The notes under the pieces: model-generated | What the model saw: only the letters and a program-made list of their open reading frames with translations | What the model was told of the DNA's origin: nothing | The model's database searches: none | NCBI RefSeq assembly: GCF_014266025.1 | Contig: NZ_JACMYC010000005.1 | Location: forward strand, 124,001-188,000 | Direction: 5' to 3' | Source: Nocardioides deserti | Lineage (GTDB): Bacteria > Actinomycetota > Actinomycetes > Propionibacteriales > Nocardioidaceae | Length of the DNA: 64,000 nt | Shown here: positions 43,414-52,393 of the stretch, piece by piece | Layout of the letters: each line of letters opens with the position of its first letter | Numbering within the stretch: the first letter of the stretch is position 1 | Position numbers and translations under genes: made by a program

Positions 43414-45276
43414 TCAGTCGCTGCGGATCGAGCAGTCAGTGGGGGCGGACACGCCGGCGAACCGATCGACCGTCCACTGCTCGAGCTGGCCGGACAGGGG
43501 CGCGTCCGGCTCGAGCACGCTCATGTGGGTGCCGCCGTCGTACGTCGAGAACGTCAGCGTGGCACCACTCGCGCACGCTCGCGGGATCCAGGCCTCGGTC
43601 AGGCGCACGGGAATCACCTCGTCCGCTGTTCCCTGCGCGACGAACAGCGGCGCCGCCCAGGGGCCGGTCGGCACGTTCTCGGCGAGACGGTCGGCCAACG
43701 GGCCCTCCCCGGGCGGTTCGCGCAGGATCGGCTGGTCCCGAGCGATCGCCAGCCCCCCGAGGATGGTGAACAACGTGCCGCCCTCGCCGGTGCAACGAGA
43801 AGCCGCCTCGCGGACGATCGTGAGGGCCGAGGGCGCCACCAGCGCGTCGAGGGCGACCCCGTAGGTCCGTGTGTACGCGTCGGCGACGAAGGCGATGCCG
43901 AGGCTCGCTCCGGGGACTCCGGGGTTCGCGGTCACCACCTCGGCCAGGCCGAGCGGATCGGCGGCCGGCGAGAGCGCCGCGGTCCCGACCACGCCGGCGT
44001 CCGGGGCGTACGACGACGCGAGCTGGCCGGCCCACAGTGCCGCGTGCCCACCTTGGGAATGACCCCAGAGGATGGACTGGTCAGCCAGCCGGACGCCGGG
44101 CACCTCGCGTGCGGCTCGCACCGAGTCGAGCACCGAGTAGGCCTCGCCCGCACCGACCAGGTAGGGAAACTCCCCCTCCGCCCCCATCCCGGTGTAGTCG
44201 GTCGCCACCATCGCCCACCCTCGCTCGGCGAGCGCGTCCATGGCCGGCATCCCCTCCGTGCTGATCGCGGCCCGACCGAGGCTCGGCGCGCACGCCCGGG
44301 CGACACCGACGGTGCCGTGCGCCCAGGCGATGAGCGGCGCCGGCTCGGCAGAGGGCTCCTCGGGCACGGCAAGCACTCCGCTGGCCAGCGCTGGTGACCC
44401 GTCGGACGCGGTGGTCGTGTAGAGGAACCGGTACGCCGTCAGACCAGCAGGCAGGTCACCGTCGTACGGCTCGCTCCGCACCAGCCGGCCCGGCTCCGCC
44501 GGGACGCTCGCCGGGGCGTCGTAGAAGTCGTCCAGCACCGGGAGACCGGCCCGGAACAGGTTACTGACGTAGAGCCCCGCGACAGCGACCGCCAGGACCA
44601 GGACGGCGCTCGCCCAGCGGATCGCCGGCACCGACGGAGGAGCGTGGCGCGACACCGCGCGATCTCCTCGGGCACCCCGCCACACGAGGGCGACCCCGAA
44701 CGCGGCCGTGCGTGCGCCGAACAGCACGGCGACGACCAGCAGCGTCACGTCGGGCCACCACAGGGCCATCACGCCCCAGGCGGTCTCCGACGCGCCGAAC
44801 AGCGCCCGAAGCACCGCGGCGCTGCTCCGGTCGCGCACGAGCGCCACGACCGAGACGCTGCCCGAGACGATCAGCAGCACGGCCACGAAGGGCCCGAGGA
44901 GCTCGATGCTGCGGCCGATCCACACCACGACCGCGAGTCCGGCGACCAGCCAGGCGACGCCCTGCACGAGCACGACCCGATCTCGCCGCTCGCCCCTCTG
45001 TCCGAGGAGGTCGCCGAGCCCGGAGAGGACGCAGCTGGCGCCGACGTAGTAGCCGAGCACCTCGAGTGCGCTCAGGGGGCGGACGAGGAGGTTGGCACCC
45101 AGGACCGTGACGACGGCCCCAACCAGCACGAGCGACCACGGCGGTGCCCCGGCGACCAGGCCCGGGAGCGCACGCAGCCTCCGGCCGATCACCGCACCGC
45201 CCGCCACGGGCCCAGGAGCCCTTCCGTGGTCCCCCGCGATCCATCGCCCTGCTGCACGCCTCCAGTGTTGCCACAT
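43414..45276 (-). CDS. DUF308 membrane domain fused to a secretory-type lipase
   Basis: The 620-residue protein joins an N-terminal HdeD-like (DUF308) domain of about six membrane helices (residues 40-200) to one more helix (about 225-245) and a lipase domain. The latter has WAHGTVGVARACAPS, the nucleophile GHSQGGHAALWAGQ, an Asp near VAQGTADEVIPVRL and a His in YDGGTHMSVLEP. The hydrolase resembles LIP-type actinobacterial lipases that are normally secreted; here it would be held outside the membrane. The ATG at 45276 is preferred. Confidence 0.85.
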   Translation of the reverse strand: MWQHWRRAAGRWIAGDHGRAPGPVAGGAVIGRRLRALPGLVAGAPPWSLVLVGAVVTVLGANLLVRPLSALEVLGYYVGASCVLSGLGDLLGQRGERRDRVVLVQGVAWLVAGLAVVVWIGRSIELLGPFVAVLLIVSGSVSVVALVRDRSSAAVLRALFGASETAWGVMALWWPDVTLLVVAVLFGARTAAFGVALVWRGARGDRAVSRHAPPSVPAIRWASAVLVLAVAVAGLYVSNLFRAGLPVLDDFYDAPASVPAEPGRLVRSEPYDGDLPAGLTAYRFLYTTTASDGSPALASGVLAVPEEPSAEPAPLIAWAHGTVGVARACAPSLGRAAISTEGMPAMDALAERGWAMVATDYTGMGAEGEFPYLVGAGEAYSVLDSVRAAREVPGVRLADQSILWGHSQGGHAALWAGQLASSYAPDAGVVGTAALSPAADPLGLAEVVTANPGVPGASLGIAFVADAYTRTYGVALDALVAPSALTIVREAASRCTGEGGTLFTILGGLAIARDQPILREPPGEGPLADRLAENVPTGPWAAPLFVAQGTADEVIPVRLTEAWIPRACASGATLTFSTYDGGTHMSVLEPDAPLSGQLEQWTVDRFAGVSAPTDCSIRSD

Positions 45277-45311
45277 CGGCAACGGTCTACGCCCCCGTCA
45301 CGGGTCGGCGA

Positions 45312-45788
45312 TCATGGCTCGTCGCGGAAGCTGACGCGCATCAGCCGGCTGTTCTTCCAGTCCTCGAGCCGGGTCGGCCGGATGGTGCCGGGGTCGTGAG
45401 GCTGGTTGAGGTCCGCGACGATCGCCGTCAGCACCGCCTGGCGTTCCTCGGGGTCGGTGACTGGCGTGGCCCGGGCAGGTAGGTCCACGCGGATCCCGTT
45501 CTTGAGGTGGAAGGTGAAGTCGGGATTGGCCAGGAGGTTCGCGTGCCAGTCGGTCGCGCCACCGCGGGCGCCGCTGCACAGGTAGGTGGCGCCCGCGGCT
45601 CGGTAGAAGAAGATCTCGAGTCGGCGCGGTCGGCCGGTCCGGCGCCCCACCGTCGTGATGTCGATGATCCGCTCCCTGGTGCCCGCGGCCGGGGTGATCT
45701 CGATGGCTCGCCGGACGTGGTCAGGCAGGTGGGACAGGGACGAGTTCCGTGCGTAGTCGTTCCCGCCGGTGGCACCGGGGGTGCTCAT
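45312..45788 (-). CDS. Nitroreductase/quinone reductase of the deazaflavin (DDN) family
   Basis: The 158-residue split-barrel protein has the DDN-family pieces DITTVGRRTGRPRRLEIFFYR, YLCSGARGGATDWHANLLAN and the PDFTFHLKNGIRVDLPARA strand. Such proteins use F420H2 to reduce quinones or nitro compounds. Its start overlaps the SDR stop by 4 bases, so the two are coupled and probably both belong to the unit controlled by the divergent TetR regulator. Confidence 0.88.
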   Translation of the reverse strand: MSTPGATGGNDYARNSSLSHLPDHVRRAIEITPAAGTRERIIDITTVGRRTGRPRRLEIFFYRAAGATYLCSGARGGATDWHANLLANPDFTFHLKNGIRVDLPARATPVTDPEERQAVLTAIVADLNQPHDPGTIRPTRLEDWKNSRLMRVSFRDEP

Positions 45789-46576
45789 GCGGACTCGGCC
45801 TGGAGAGCGGGCCCGAGGAGGAGCCCACCGTCGATGACGTACTCCGACCCCGTGATGAACGAGGCTTCCGACGAGGCGAGGAACAGGAGCAGCCGGGTGA
45901 CGTCGGTCGGCTCCCCGAGCCGCGGGATGGCGAAGGGCTCGGGTGAGTAGAAGTCCGCAATCGCGGCGGTGGCGCCGGCTGCCGGCTCGTGGATGAAGGG
46001 GGTCGCGATGACGCCTGGGTGGATCGTGTTCACACGGATGCGGTCGCGGCCGAGCTCGAGTGCTGCCGTCCGCGTGAGTCCTCGGACGGCCCACTTGCTG
46101 GCGACGTACGGCGCGTAGTGGGCCGTGCCGCCCAGGCCCATGGTCGAGGCGATGTTGACGATGGCTCCCCCGTTCGCGCGGCCGGCCGTGCGACGCAGGG
46201 CCGGGGCGGCGGTCTTGATGCCGAGGAACGTCCCGGTGAGGTTGACGTCGAGGATGCGCGACCAGGTGGCATGGTCGGTGTGCTCGATGGGCGCGGGCGG
46301 GTTCTGGACGCCGGCGTTGTTGACGAGGACGTCGAGGGCTCCGAAAGCGTTCTGGGCGGCCAGCACGGCGCCGGCCCAGGAGCCCTCGTCGGTGACGTCG
46401 AGGTGGGTGAAGCGAGCGCGGGGCCCGAGCTCGTCGGCGAGAGCGGCGCCGCGTTCGGCGTCGATGTCGCCGATCACCACGTTGGCGCCTTCCGCATGGA
46501 GAGCACGGACGTGACTCGCGCCCTGCCCGCCGGTCCCGCCGGTCACGAGCACGGTCTGGTTGTCGAAGCGGGGCAT
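45785..46576 (-). CDS. SDR family oxidoreductase
   Basis: The 263-residue protein is a classical SDR: TGGTGGQGASHVRALHAEGA (with TGxxxGxG), LDVLVNNAGVQN, the serine in NIASTMG, YVASKWAVRG and the C-terminal ITGSEYVIDGGLLL. It is transcribed divergently from the TetR gene, with two similar operators in the 139-base gap, and is coupled to the DDN-type reductase gene. The substrate is not apparent. Confidence 0.93.
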   Translation of the reverse strand: MPRFDNQTVLVTGGTGGQGASHVRALHAEGANVVIGDIDAERGAALADELGPRARFTHLDVTDEGSWAGAVLAAQNAFGALDVLVNNAGVQNPPAPIEHTDHATWSRILDVNLTGTFLGIKTAAPALRRTAGRANGGAIVNIASTMGLGGTAHYAPYVASKWAVRGLTRTAALELGRDRIRVNTIHPGVIATPFIHEPAAGATAAIADFYSPEPFAIPRLGEPTDVTRLLLFLASSEASFITGSEYVIDGGLLLGPALQAESA

Positions 46577-46634
46577 CAGGTGTCCTTCGTCAGATCAGTG
46601 GCTGACCGGTCCTCGATGGCGGACTGCGGTCAGT

Positions 46635-46700
46635 GGTGAGTCGAGCGACTCACCATCGCCAACACTAGGTGGGTAGCCGTGGCGAGTCAAGCCACTCACC
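46635..46700. promoter_or_regulatory. Two matching 20-base operators between SDR and TetR genes
   Basis: GGTGAGTCGAGCGACTCACC (46635-46654) and GGCGAGTCAAGCCACTCACC (46681-46700) are 46 bases apart centre to centre. Both fit GGYGAGTC-N4-ACTCACC. The second ends 15 bases before the TetR start; the first would block the SDR promoter. Confidence 0.8.
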
Positions 46701-46715
46701 TCGTATGCTGCGCCC

Positions 46716-47360
46716 ATGGACAGGACCGCGACCACGTACCACCAGCGCGTCGCCCAGGAGAAGCGCGCGCTGATCGTGTCGGCAGCGACCGCCCTGTTCC
46801 TCGAGTTGGGCTATGACCGGACGTCGCTGGCCCGGATCGCCGAGCAGTCGGGCGTCTCGCGGGCCACCTTGTTCAAGCAGTTCCCGACCAAGGCAGCGCT
46901 GTTCGACGCGATCGTGACCAAGTCCTGGTCGACCTCCGAGGAGGAGGAGATCCCGCCGGCAGGCAACATCACCGAGGGGCTCGGCACCATCGGCCGCCGT
47001 TACGCCGAACTGCTGGGCCGACGCCAGATGACCGACCTGTTCCGGATCGTCATCGCCGAGCTGCCGCGGTTTCCCGAGCTGGCTCATGCGCAGTTCTCGC
47101 AGGGCAAGCTGCCCTACTTCGAGTCCGTACGCAGCTACCTCCTCGCTGAGCACGAGGCGGGCACGGTGCGGGTCGAGGACGTGGACCTCGCCGCCACCCA
47201 GTTCCTGGGCATGATCTCCAACTACGTGTTCTGGCCGGCCCTCCTGGTGCCGAGCTGGGAGGTGAGTCCCGAACGCGTCGCTCAGGTCGTCGACGAAGCC
47301 GTCCGCACCATCACCGCGCGATACGCGACGCAGGGACCTGCGGCGTCCACCGACGACTGA
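46716..47360 (+). CDS. TetR family transcriptional regulator
   Basis: The 214-residue regulator has the helix-turn-helix SLARIAEQSGVSRATLFKQF at about residues 38-57 and a TetR_C-type domain with MTDLFRIVIAELPRFPELA, as in AcrR/TetR proteins with a C-terminal domain of the AefR type. It most likely represses itself and the divergent SDR/DDN unit through the pair of operators. The ligand is unknown. Confidence 0.92.
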   Translation: MDRTATTYHQRVAQEKRALIVSAATALFLELGYDRTSLARIAEQSGVSRATLFKQFPTKAALFDAIVTKSWSTSEEEEIPPAGNITEGLGTIGRRYAELLGRRQMTDLFRIVIAELPRFPELAHAQFSQGKLPYFESVRSYLLAEHEAGTVRVEDVDLAATQFLGMISNYVFWPALLVPSWEVSPERVAQVVDEAVRTITARYATQGPAASTDD

Positions 47361-47382
47361 GTGCGCTGCAGGGCACCGCGCC

Positions 47383-47575
47383 GAGGATCTCGCCTACCTC
47401 GTCGCCACCTCCCTCGGTGCCCCCGAGCGCCGATCCGCGATGCTCCAGGGGATCCGTACCGGTCTTCGGCTGTGCGTACGGCGCCCACACCGACCGCGGC
47501 GACCGGATGTTCGCCGTCATGGTCGAGCGGACCGCCGCCGCCGTGCGCGATCTGGGGACGCTCGACCTGGTCCGG
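47383..47575 (+). pseudogene. Decayed copy of the 3' end of the phosphotransferase gene
   Basis: This stretch repeats parts of the gene at 40015-41052. It starts in the DLAYLV region (near 40764), loses about 110 bases, then resumes at the codons for FAMLQGI and continues nearly to the gene end. One block of 53 bases (within GDRMFAVMVERTAAAV) is identical in both. A two-base loss after GGGGATCC shifts the frame, so it cannot code. It forms a direct repeat with the intact gene end, 6.3 kb away. Confidence 0.9.
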
Positions 47576-47605
47576 TCCCGGCCGTGCTCCCCGTAGGCTG
47601 GAGCA

Positions 47606-47839
47606 GTGAGCAGCTATCTGACCGATCAGCGTGATCGTCCGGTCAGCGCGTTCGTCGCCGTCGTCGTGGCTCTCCTCACCGGCGGCTACATGCTGCCGTG
47701 GGCGGTGGCGGCCCTGCGCGGCAAGTCGAACCACTGGACGATCTTCTGGATCAACCTGCTGGGCGGTTGGACGGTGGTCCTGTGGATCGTCGCCATCGTC
47801 ATGGCATTCGGCTCCCACAAGCCGATCCGGCGCTACTGA
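47606..47839 (+). CDS. Superinfection immunity-like small membrane protein
   Basis: The 77-residue protein has two membrane helices (about 14-36 and 47-67) joined by the loop RGKSNHWTIFWINLLGGWT. The motif N-x-W-x-I-x2-I-N-x2-L-G-W resembles the family named after phage T4 Imm, which blocks DNA entry of a second phage; most bacterial members are untested. It begins at a GTG. It stands alone between the decayed gene copy and the amidotransferase gene. Confidence 0.78.
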   Translation: MSSYLTDQRDRPVSAFVAVVVALLTGGYMLPWAVAALRGKSNHWTIFWINLLGGWTVVLWIVAIVMAFGSHKPIRRY

Positions 47840-47985
47840 TCCTCTCCGCAGGTCGATCGCCCGCCGGCGCCGAGGGCGTGTGCGCTGGGTGGCGATCTGC
47901 TCGACCATCTTCTTCCTGACCTGCCCGTAGGGTGGCGACGCTCGTGGACGCCGCCGCGTCCCGCCCCCCTCAGCGAAGGACCCGT

Positions 47986-48936
47986 ATGTGCCGAGTGCTC
48001 GCCTACATCGGGCCCGAGACCCCGCTCGAGAGCCTGCTGCTCACGCCGTCGAACAGCCTGGTGAACCAGGCCCTCGACCCTGAGCGCTACCCGGACCTGC
48101 AGCTGGCGGGCTGGGGATTCGGCGCCTGGAGCGAGCATCTGCTCAAGCCGGAGGATCCCCTCGTCTACCGCCGGCCGATGCCTGCGTTCTACGACGACAA
48201 CGCCGCCCACCTCATCCCGAGCCTCCAGGCGAGCACGATGCTCGCCCACGTGCGCGCAGCCGTCTACAACTCGACGACCGTCATGGTGGACGAGAACTGC
48301 CACCCCTTCTCCTTCGAGGAGACACCGTGGATCGTCGCCCAGAACGGCGACATGCCGAACTGGATGCTCCTGCAGAGGGAGCTGCTGCAGCACTGCGAGG
48401 ACAGGTACCTGAAGCAGATGCGGGGCTCGACGGACACGGAGTTCCTCTACGTGCTCCTGCTCTCCCTCCTCGACGGCGACAGCAACGAGGACGTCCAACG
48501 CGCGGTCGAGGAGATGGTCGGACTCATCGCGAAGGCGATGAAGGACCTCGACCTGCCGGCCCTGACCAAGCTGAAGATGGCCCTGGTGTCGCCGAACCGG
48601 ATCATCGGGATCAACGCGGGCCTCGGGCACCAGGGCGAGACCAACCCGGTCGGTGACTGGAAGGAGCTGCGGGAGTCCGGCCCGGGCACGGACGACTTCG
48701 CCCTCTCGATGCTCCTGGAGCCGATGTACCTGCTGATCGGTCGCCACGTCCCGAGCGACGACACGTCCTACGACTTCGTGGCCTGCGACGAGGACGAGGC
48801 ATCGGCCGCCATCTTCGCCTCCGAGGCCCTCACGGAGGACGGCGACGGCTGGTCGCACGTCGAGTACGGGGAGATCGTGTTCTTGGAGAGAACGGGTGAT
48901 CACGTCTCGAGGACAGTCAACAGGTTGTCGGTCTAG
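47986..48936 (+). CDS. Class II glutamine amidotransferase-like protein
   Basis: The 316-residue protein starts MCRVLAYIGPETPLESLLL; Cys2 becomes the N-terminal nucleophile that releases ammonia from glutamine. The fold pieces QLAGWGFGAWSEH, MLAHVRAAVYNSTT, NCHPFSFEETPWIVAQNG and FLYVLLLSLLDGD are typical of stand-alone class II (YafJ/EgtC-type) domains. No synthase domain is fused or adjacent, so the acceptor is unknown. The ATG at 47986 is needed for a terminal cysteine. Confidence 0.92.
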   Translation: MCRVLAYIGPETPLESLLLTPSNSLVNQALDPERYPDLQLAGWGFGAWSEHLLKPEDPLVYRRPMPAFYDDNAAHLIPSLQASTMLAHVRAAVYNSTTVMVDENCHPFSFEETPWIVAQNGDMPNWMLLQRELLQHCEDRYLKQMRGSTDTEFLYVLLLSLLDGDSNEDVQRAVEEMVGLIAKAMKDLDLPALTKLKMALVSPNRIIGINAGLGHQGETNPVGDWKELRESGPGTDDFALSMLLEPMYLLIGRHVPSDDTSYDFVACDEDEASAAIFASEALTEDGDGWSHVEYGEIVFLERTGDHVSRTVNRLSV

Positions 48937-48948
48937 CGCGCCCGCGCC

Positions 48949-48989
48949 CCGGGCCGAGCCCCGCGATGCCGTCGCGCGGCTCGGCCCGG
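48949..48989. terminator. Strong bidirectional terminator
   Basis: CCGGGCCGAGCC (48949-48960) pairs with GGCTCGGCCCGG (48978-48989), continued inside by CGCG with CGCG after one mismatch, around a seven-base loop. It sits between the convergent amidotransferase and MMPL genes. Confidence 0.85.
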
Positions 48990-49000
48990 ACGCGCCGGCC

Positions 49001-51130
49001 CTAGGGAGCCAGCGGCGGTCGGCCTACCGCTGCCACCGGCTCCTCCACCGGCTCCTCGACCGACGGGGAGTCCAGCTCCGGCAGCAGCCGATCCAGCCAC
49101 CCCGGCAGCCACCAGTTCGCGTCGCCCAGGAGCTTCATGGTGGCGGGGACCAGCACCAGGCGCACGACGGTCGCGTCGAGGAAGATCGCCGTGGCCAGTC
49201 CCACTCCCATCATCTTCACCACCGGGTCACTGCCCAGGACGAAGCCCGAGAAGACCGCGACCATGATCAGCGCGGCTGCGGTGATGGTGCGCCCGGTGCC
49301 GGCGATCCCCGCGATGACCGCGCGGGTGTTGTCGCCGTGGCGGCGGTACTCCTCGCGCACCCGCGACAGCAGGAACACCTCGTAGTCCATGGAGAGACCG
49401 AACAGGATCGCGAACATGAACAGGGGGATGAACGACACGATCGGCACCGTCGACTCCACACCGATCAGGCCGGCCGCCCAGCCCCACTGGAAGACCATGA
49501 CGAGCACGCCGTACGCCGCGCCGACGCTCAGCAGGTTCAGCAGGACCGCCTTGAGCGGCACCAGCACCGACCGGAACAGCAGCGTGAGCAGGAGGAACGA
49601 CAGCACCAGCACGGCCACCACGAACTGCAGCATCCGCTCCTGCACCCGGTCACCGAGGTCGGCGAAGGCGGCGGTCTGACCGCCGACATGGGCGGTCGCT
49701 GCGGTGCCGTCGAGCACCGTCGGGAAGACCTCGCTGCGGAGTCTCGCGACGGTCTCCTGGGTGGCCTCGTCCTGGGGCGACGTGGTCGGCTGCGCCACCA
49801 GGGTCGCCACGCCTGCGGGCAGATCGATGGACGGGTCGCCGACCGAGGCGATGCCCGGGTCCGCTGCCATCGCCGCGGCCAGCGGCGCCACGACCGACCC
49901 GTCCCGGGAGATGTCGACCGCGATCACCAGCGGCCCGTTGGCCCCCGGGCCGAACCCGTCGGCGATCAGGTCGTAGGCCCGGCGTTCGGTTCTCGACTCG
50001 GGCTTGGTCCCGTCGTCCGGGAAGCCCAGGTTGAGCGCGAGCACGGGTGCGGCCAGGGCGATCATGAGGACCGCTCCCCCCACGAGGTACGCCGTCGCGT
50101 TGCGGGTGACGTGAGCGCCCCAGCGGTACCAGCCGGTGCTCGGCCGGTGCGACGTGCGCCGACGCCCGTTGATCCGGTGCCCGGCGAGTCCGAGAAGTGC
50201 CGGCAGCAACGTGACCGAAGCGAGCACCATCACGAGCACCATCGCGGAGATGGCGATCCCGCCACCGGTCACGAACGGGATCCCCGCGACGAGCAACCCC
50301 AGGATCGCGATGACGACCGTGCCGCCGGCGAAGATCACCGCCTGTCCTGCCGTCGCCAGGGCTCGGCCGGCCGCTTCGGCGACCGGCATCCCCTGGGCCA
50401 GGTGCTCGCGGTGCCGGGTGACCAGGAAGAGCGCGTAGTCGATGCCGACGCCGAGCCCGACCATGGCCGCCAGCTGCGGCGCCCACGCCGGGATGTCGAT
50501 CAAGTACGTCACCAGCTTCATCGAGGTGACGCCGATGACCAGACCGAACAGCGCCATCCCGATCGGCAGCCCCATCGCGACGAAGGATCCGAAGGCGATC
50601 AGCAGGACGATCATCGCGACGACGATCCCCGCGACCTCGCCGAGCCCGGTGGGTGCTTCCTCGAACGCGAAGAACAGGTCGCCTCCGGTCTCCAACGTCA
50701 GCGACGACTCGTCGCGCAGGTCGGCGACGGCGTCCTTGAGGTTGTCCAGGTCGGAGGCTTCGAGGTGCTCGATCCCGGGGTACTGCACGCGCACGAGTGC
50801 GATGGCGCCGTCCGGCGAGACGTTGCTGGTCGTCCTGAGCACGCGCGGGAGCGCCTCGAGAGCGGCCTCCACCGGTGCCAGCTGCGCCGCAGCGTCCTGG
50901 GCTTCGAGCACGACGTGGGCGGTGACTCCGCCCTCGTCGACCCGGGCCTCGGCGAGCAGCTCCGCGGCTTGGTAGGAGTCGAGGCCGGGTGCCTCGAAGC
51001 TCTCCTCGAGGTCGCGCCCGTAGGCGACGGAGGAGGTGATGACGACGAGCGCGAGGACGACCCAGGCGCCGATGGCGACCCAGGGCCGGGTCGCAGCAGA
51101 CCGGCCGAGCCGGTAGAGGAGTTTCGACAT
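49001..51130 (-). CDS. MMPL family (RND-type) transporter
   Basis: The 709-residue membrane protein has two repeats of six helices with large periplasmic-side loops after helices 1 and 7. Both repeats carry the proton-relay motif: GLGVGIDYALFLVTRHREHL near residue 215 and LFGLSMDYEVFLLSRVREEY near residue 565. MMPL proteins export lipids or drugs. It is divergent from a two-component system (132-base gap), which probably controls it. Confidence 0.95.
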   Translation of the reverse strand: MSKLLYRLGRSAATRPWVAIGAWVVLALVVITSSVAYGRDLEESFEAPGLDSYQAAELLAEARVDEGGVTAHVVLEAQDAAAQLAPVEAALEALPRVLRTTSNVSPDGAIALVRVQYPGIEHLEASDLDNLKDAVADLRDESSLTLETGGDLFFAFEEAPTGLGEVAGIVVAMIVLLIAFGSFVAMGLPIGMALFGLVIGVTSMKLVTYLIDIPAWAPQLAAMVGLGVGIDYALFLVTRHREHLAQGMPVAEAAGRALATAGQAVIFAGGTVVIAILGLLVAGIPFVTGGGIAISAMVLVMVLASVTLLPALLGLAGHRINGRRRTSHRPSTGWYRWGAHVTRNATAYLVGGAVLMIALAAPVLALNLGFPDDGTKPESRTERRAYDLIADGFGPGANGPLVIAVDISRDGSVVAPLAAAMAADPGIASVGDPSIDLPAGVATLVAQPTTSPQDEATQETVARLRSEVFPTVLDGTAATAHVGGQTAAFADLGDRVQERMLQFVVAVLVLSFLLLTLLFRSVLVPLKAVLLNLLSVGAAYGVLVMVFQWGWAAGLIGVESTVPIVSFIPLFMFAILFGLSMDYEVFLLSRVREEYRRHGDNTRAVIAGIAGTGRTITAAALIMVAVFSGFVLGSDPVVKMMGVGLATAIFLDATVVRLVLVPATMKLLGDANWWLPGWLDRLLPELDSPSVEEPVEEPVAAVGRPPLAP

Positions 51131-51262
51131 GCCTCCACCGTGGCCGGGCGGCGAGCGGCGTACATCGGGCTCAGGAGGGGGACGCTCCTCAGCCGAAAGG
51201 ACGAGGAGCGGCTCGTGCTTGTGCCCGGTACGAGGAGGGTCACCGCTCCCTAGGCTGCAGAG

Positions 51263-52393
51263 GTGCTCACCGCCTTCATCCGCTCGATCCTCGCCGAGCC
51301 CCGTGCCCCGGACCCACCGGCGCGGGTGTGGTGGGACTGGGCCCTGGTCAACGCGCTGCTGGCCACGGCTGCGGGCGAGGCGATCTTCCGCCCCGACGTA
51401 CCGGCGCGGCCTCTGGCCACCCTGGTCGCGCTCCTGGTGATCCCGGCCCTGCTCTGGCGGCGTACCCATCCGCTCCCGGCGACCGCGGTCGGCTTCGGCG
51501 GCGCGATGGTGCTGCACCTCCCGATGATCCTCGGCGACGTCGCCGATGCGGGGCTCTACTCGATGATCGGCGTCCTGCTGTTGCCGTACGCCTTGTACCG
51601 CTGGGCTTCCGGGCCCGAGGCGCTGGTCGGTACGGCGATCGTCGCCGTGCCGGCCGGCCTGGGCCTCGCGACCAGCGAGACCCTCGAGGACGTGATCGGT
51701 GGCACCACCGTGCTGGTCGCGGCGTTCGCCCTCGGGGCCGCGATGCGCTACCGCGCGGTCGCGCGCCAGCGCGAGGTGCAGCAGGTCCGGACGCTCGAGC
51801 GCGGTGAGCTCGCCCGCGAGCTGCACGACACCGTCGCGCACCACGTGTCCGCCATCGCGATCCAGGCCCAGGCGGGGCGGGCGGTGGCAGCCACCAACCC
51901 GGCTTCGGCGGTCGAGGCGCTGGCGGTGATCGAGGCGGAGGCGTCGCGGACCCTGTACGAGATGCGCACGATGGTCCGGGTGCTCCGCGACAGCGAGGCG
52001 GCCGACTACACGCCGCAGCGGGGCATCAGCGACCTGGACGAGCTGACCCGGATGAGCCCGGTGGTGCAGGTGCACTGCGACGGCGACCTCGCCGGCCTGC
52101 CGCAACCGGTCGAGGTGGCGGTCTACCGGATCTGCCAGGAGTCGGTCACCAACGCGATCCGGCACTCGCTGAACGCCACGGCGGTCACGGTGGAGGTCAC
52201 CGGCGACGTCGGCGCCGTACGGTTGCGTGTGCACGACGACGGAGAAGCAGCCCGCCCCGCGACCACCGTGGGCTACGGCCTGCTCGGCATGGCTGAACGA
52301 GCCAAGCTGCTCGGCGGCGCCTGTCAGGCCGGGCCGGACCCGGTCGGCGGCTGGACCGTCGAGGCGACTCTCCCGCGGGAGGTGCCGCGATGA
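51263..52393 (+). CDS. Sensor histidine kinase, NarL-associated type
   Basis: The 376-residue kinase has four or five N-terminal membrane helices (about 20-150), a HisKA_3 helix ELARELHDTVAHHVSAIAIQ with the phosphorylated His, and an ATPase domain with ICQESVTNAIRHSLN and GYGLLGMAERAKLLGG. The G1 box is degenerate (HDDGEAARPATT). Its stop overlaps the response regulator start (ATGA). It probably senses an envelope or drug signal and governs the divergent MMPL transporter. Confidence 0.93.
   Translation: MLTAFIRSILAEPRAPDPPARVWWDWALVNALLATAAGEAIFRPDVPARPLATLVALLVIPALLWRRTHPLPATAVGFGGAMVLHLPMILGDVADAGLYSMIGVLLLPYALYRWASGPEALVGTAIVAVPAGLGLATSETLEDVIGGTTVLVAAFALGAAMRYRAVARQREVQQVRTLERGELARELHDTVAHHVSAIAIQAQAGRAVAATNPASAVEALAVIEAEASRTLYEMRTMVRVLRDSEAADYTPQRGISDLDELTRMSPVVQVHCDGDLAGLPQPVEVAVYRICQESVTNAIRHSLNATAVTVEVTGDVGAVRLRVHDDGEAARPATTVGYGLLGMAERAKLLGGACQAGPDPVGGWTVEATLPREVPR

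Noticed and set aside
47840..47985. Gap before the amidotransferase gene, with in-frame GTG at 47932
   Set aside because: Starting upstream would bury the nucleophilic cysteine that must follow the initiator methionine, so the ATG at 47986 is kept.
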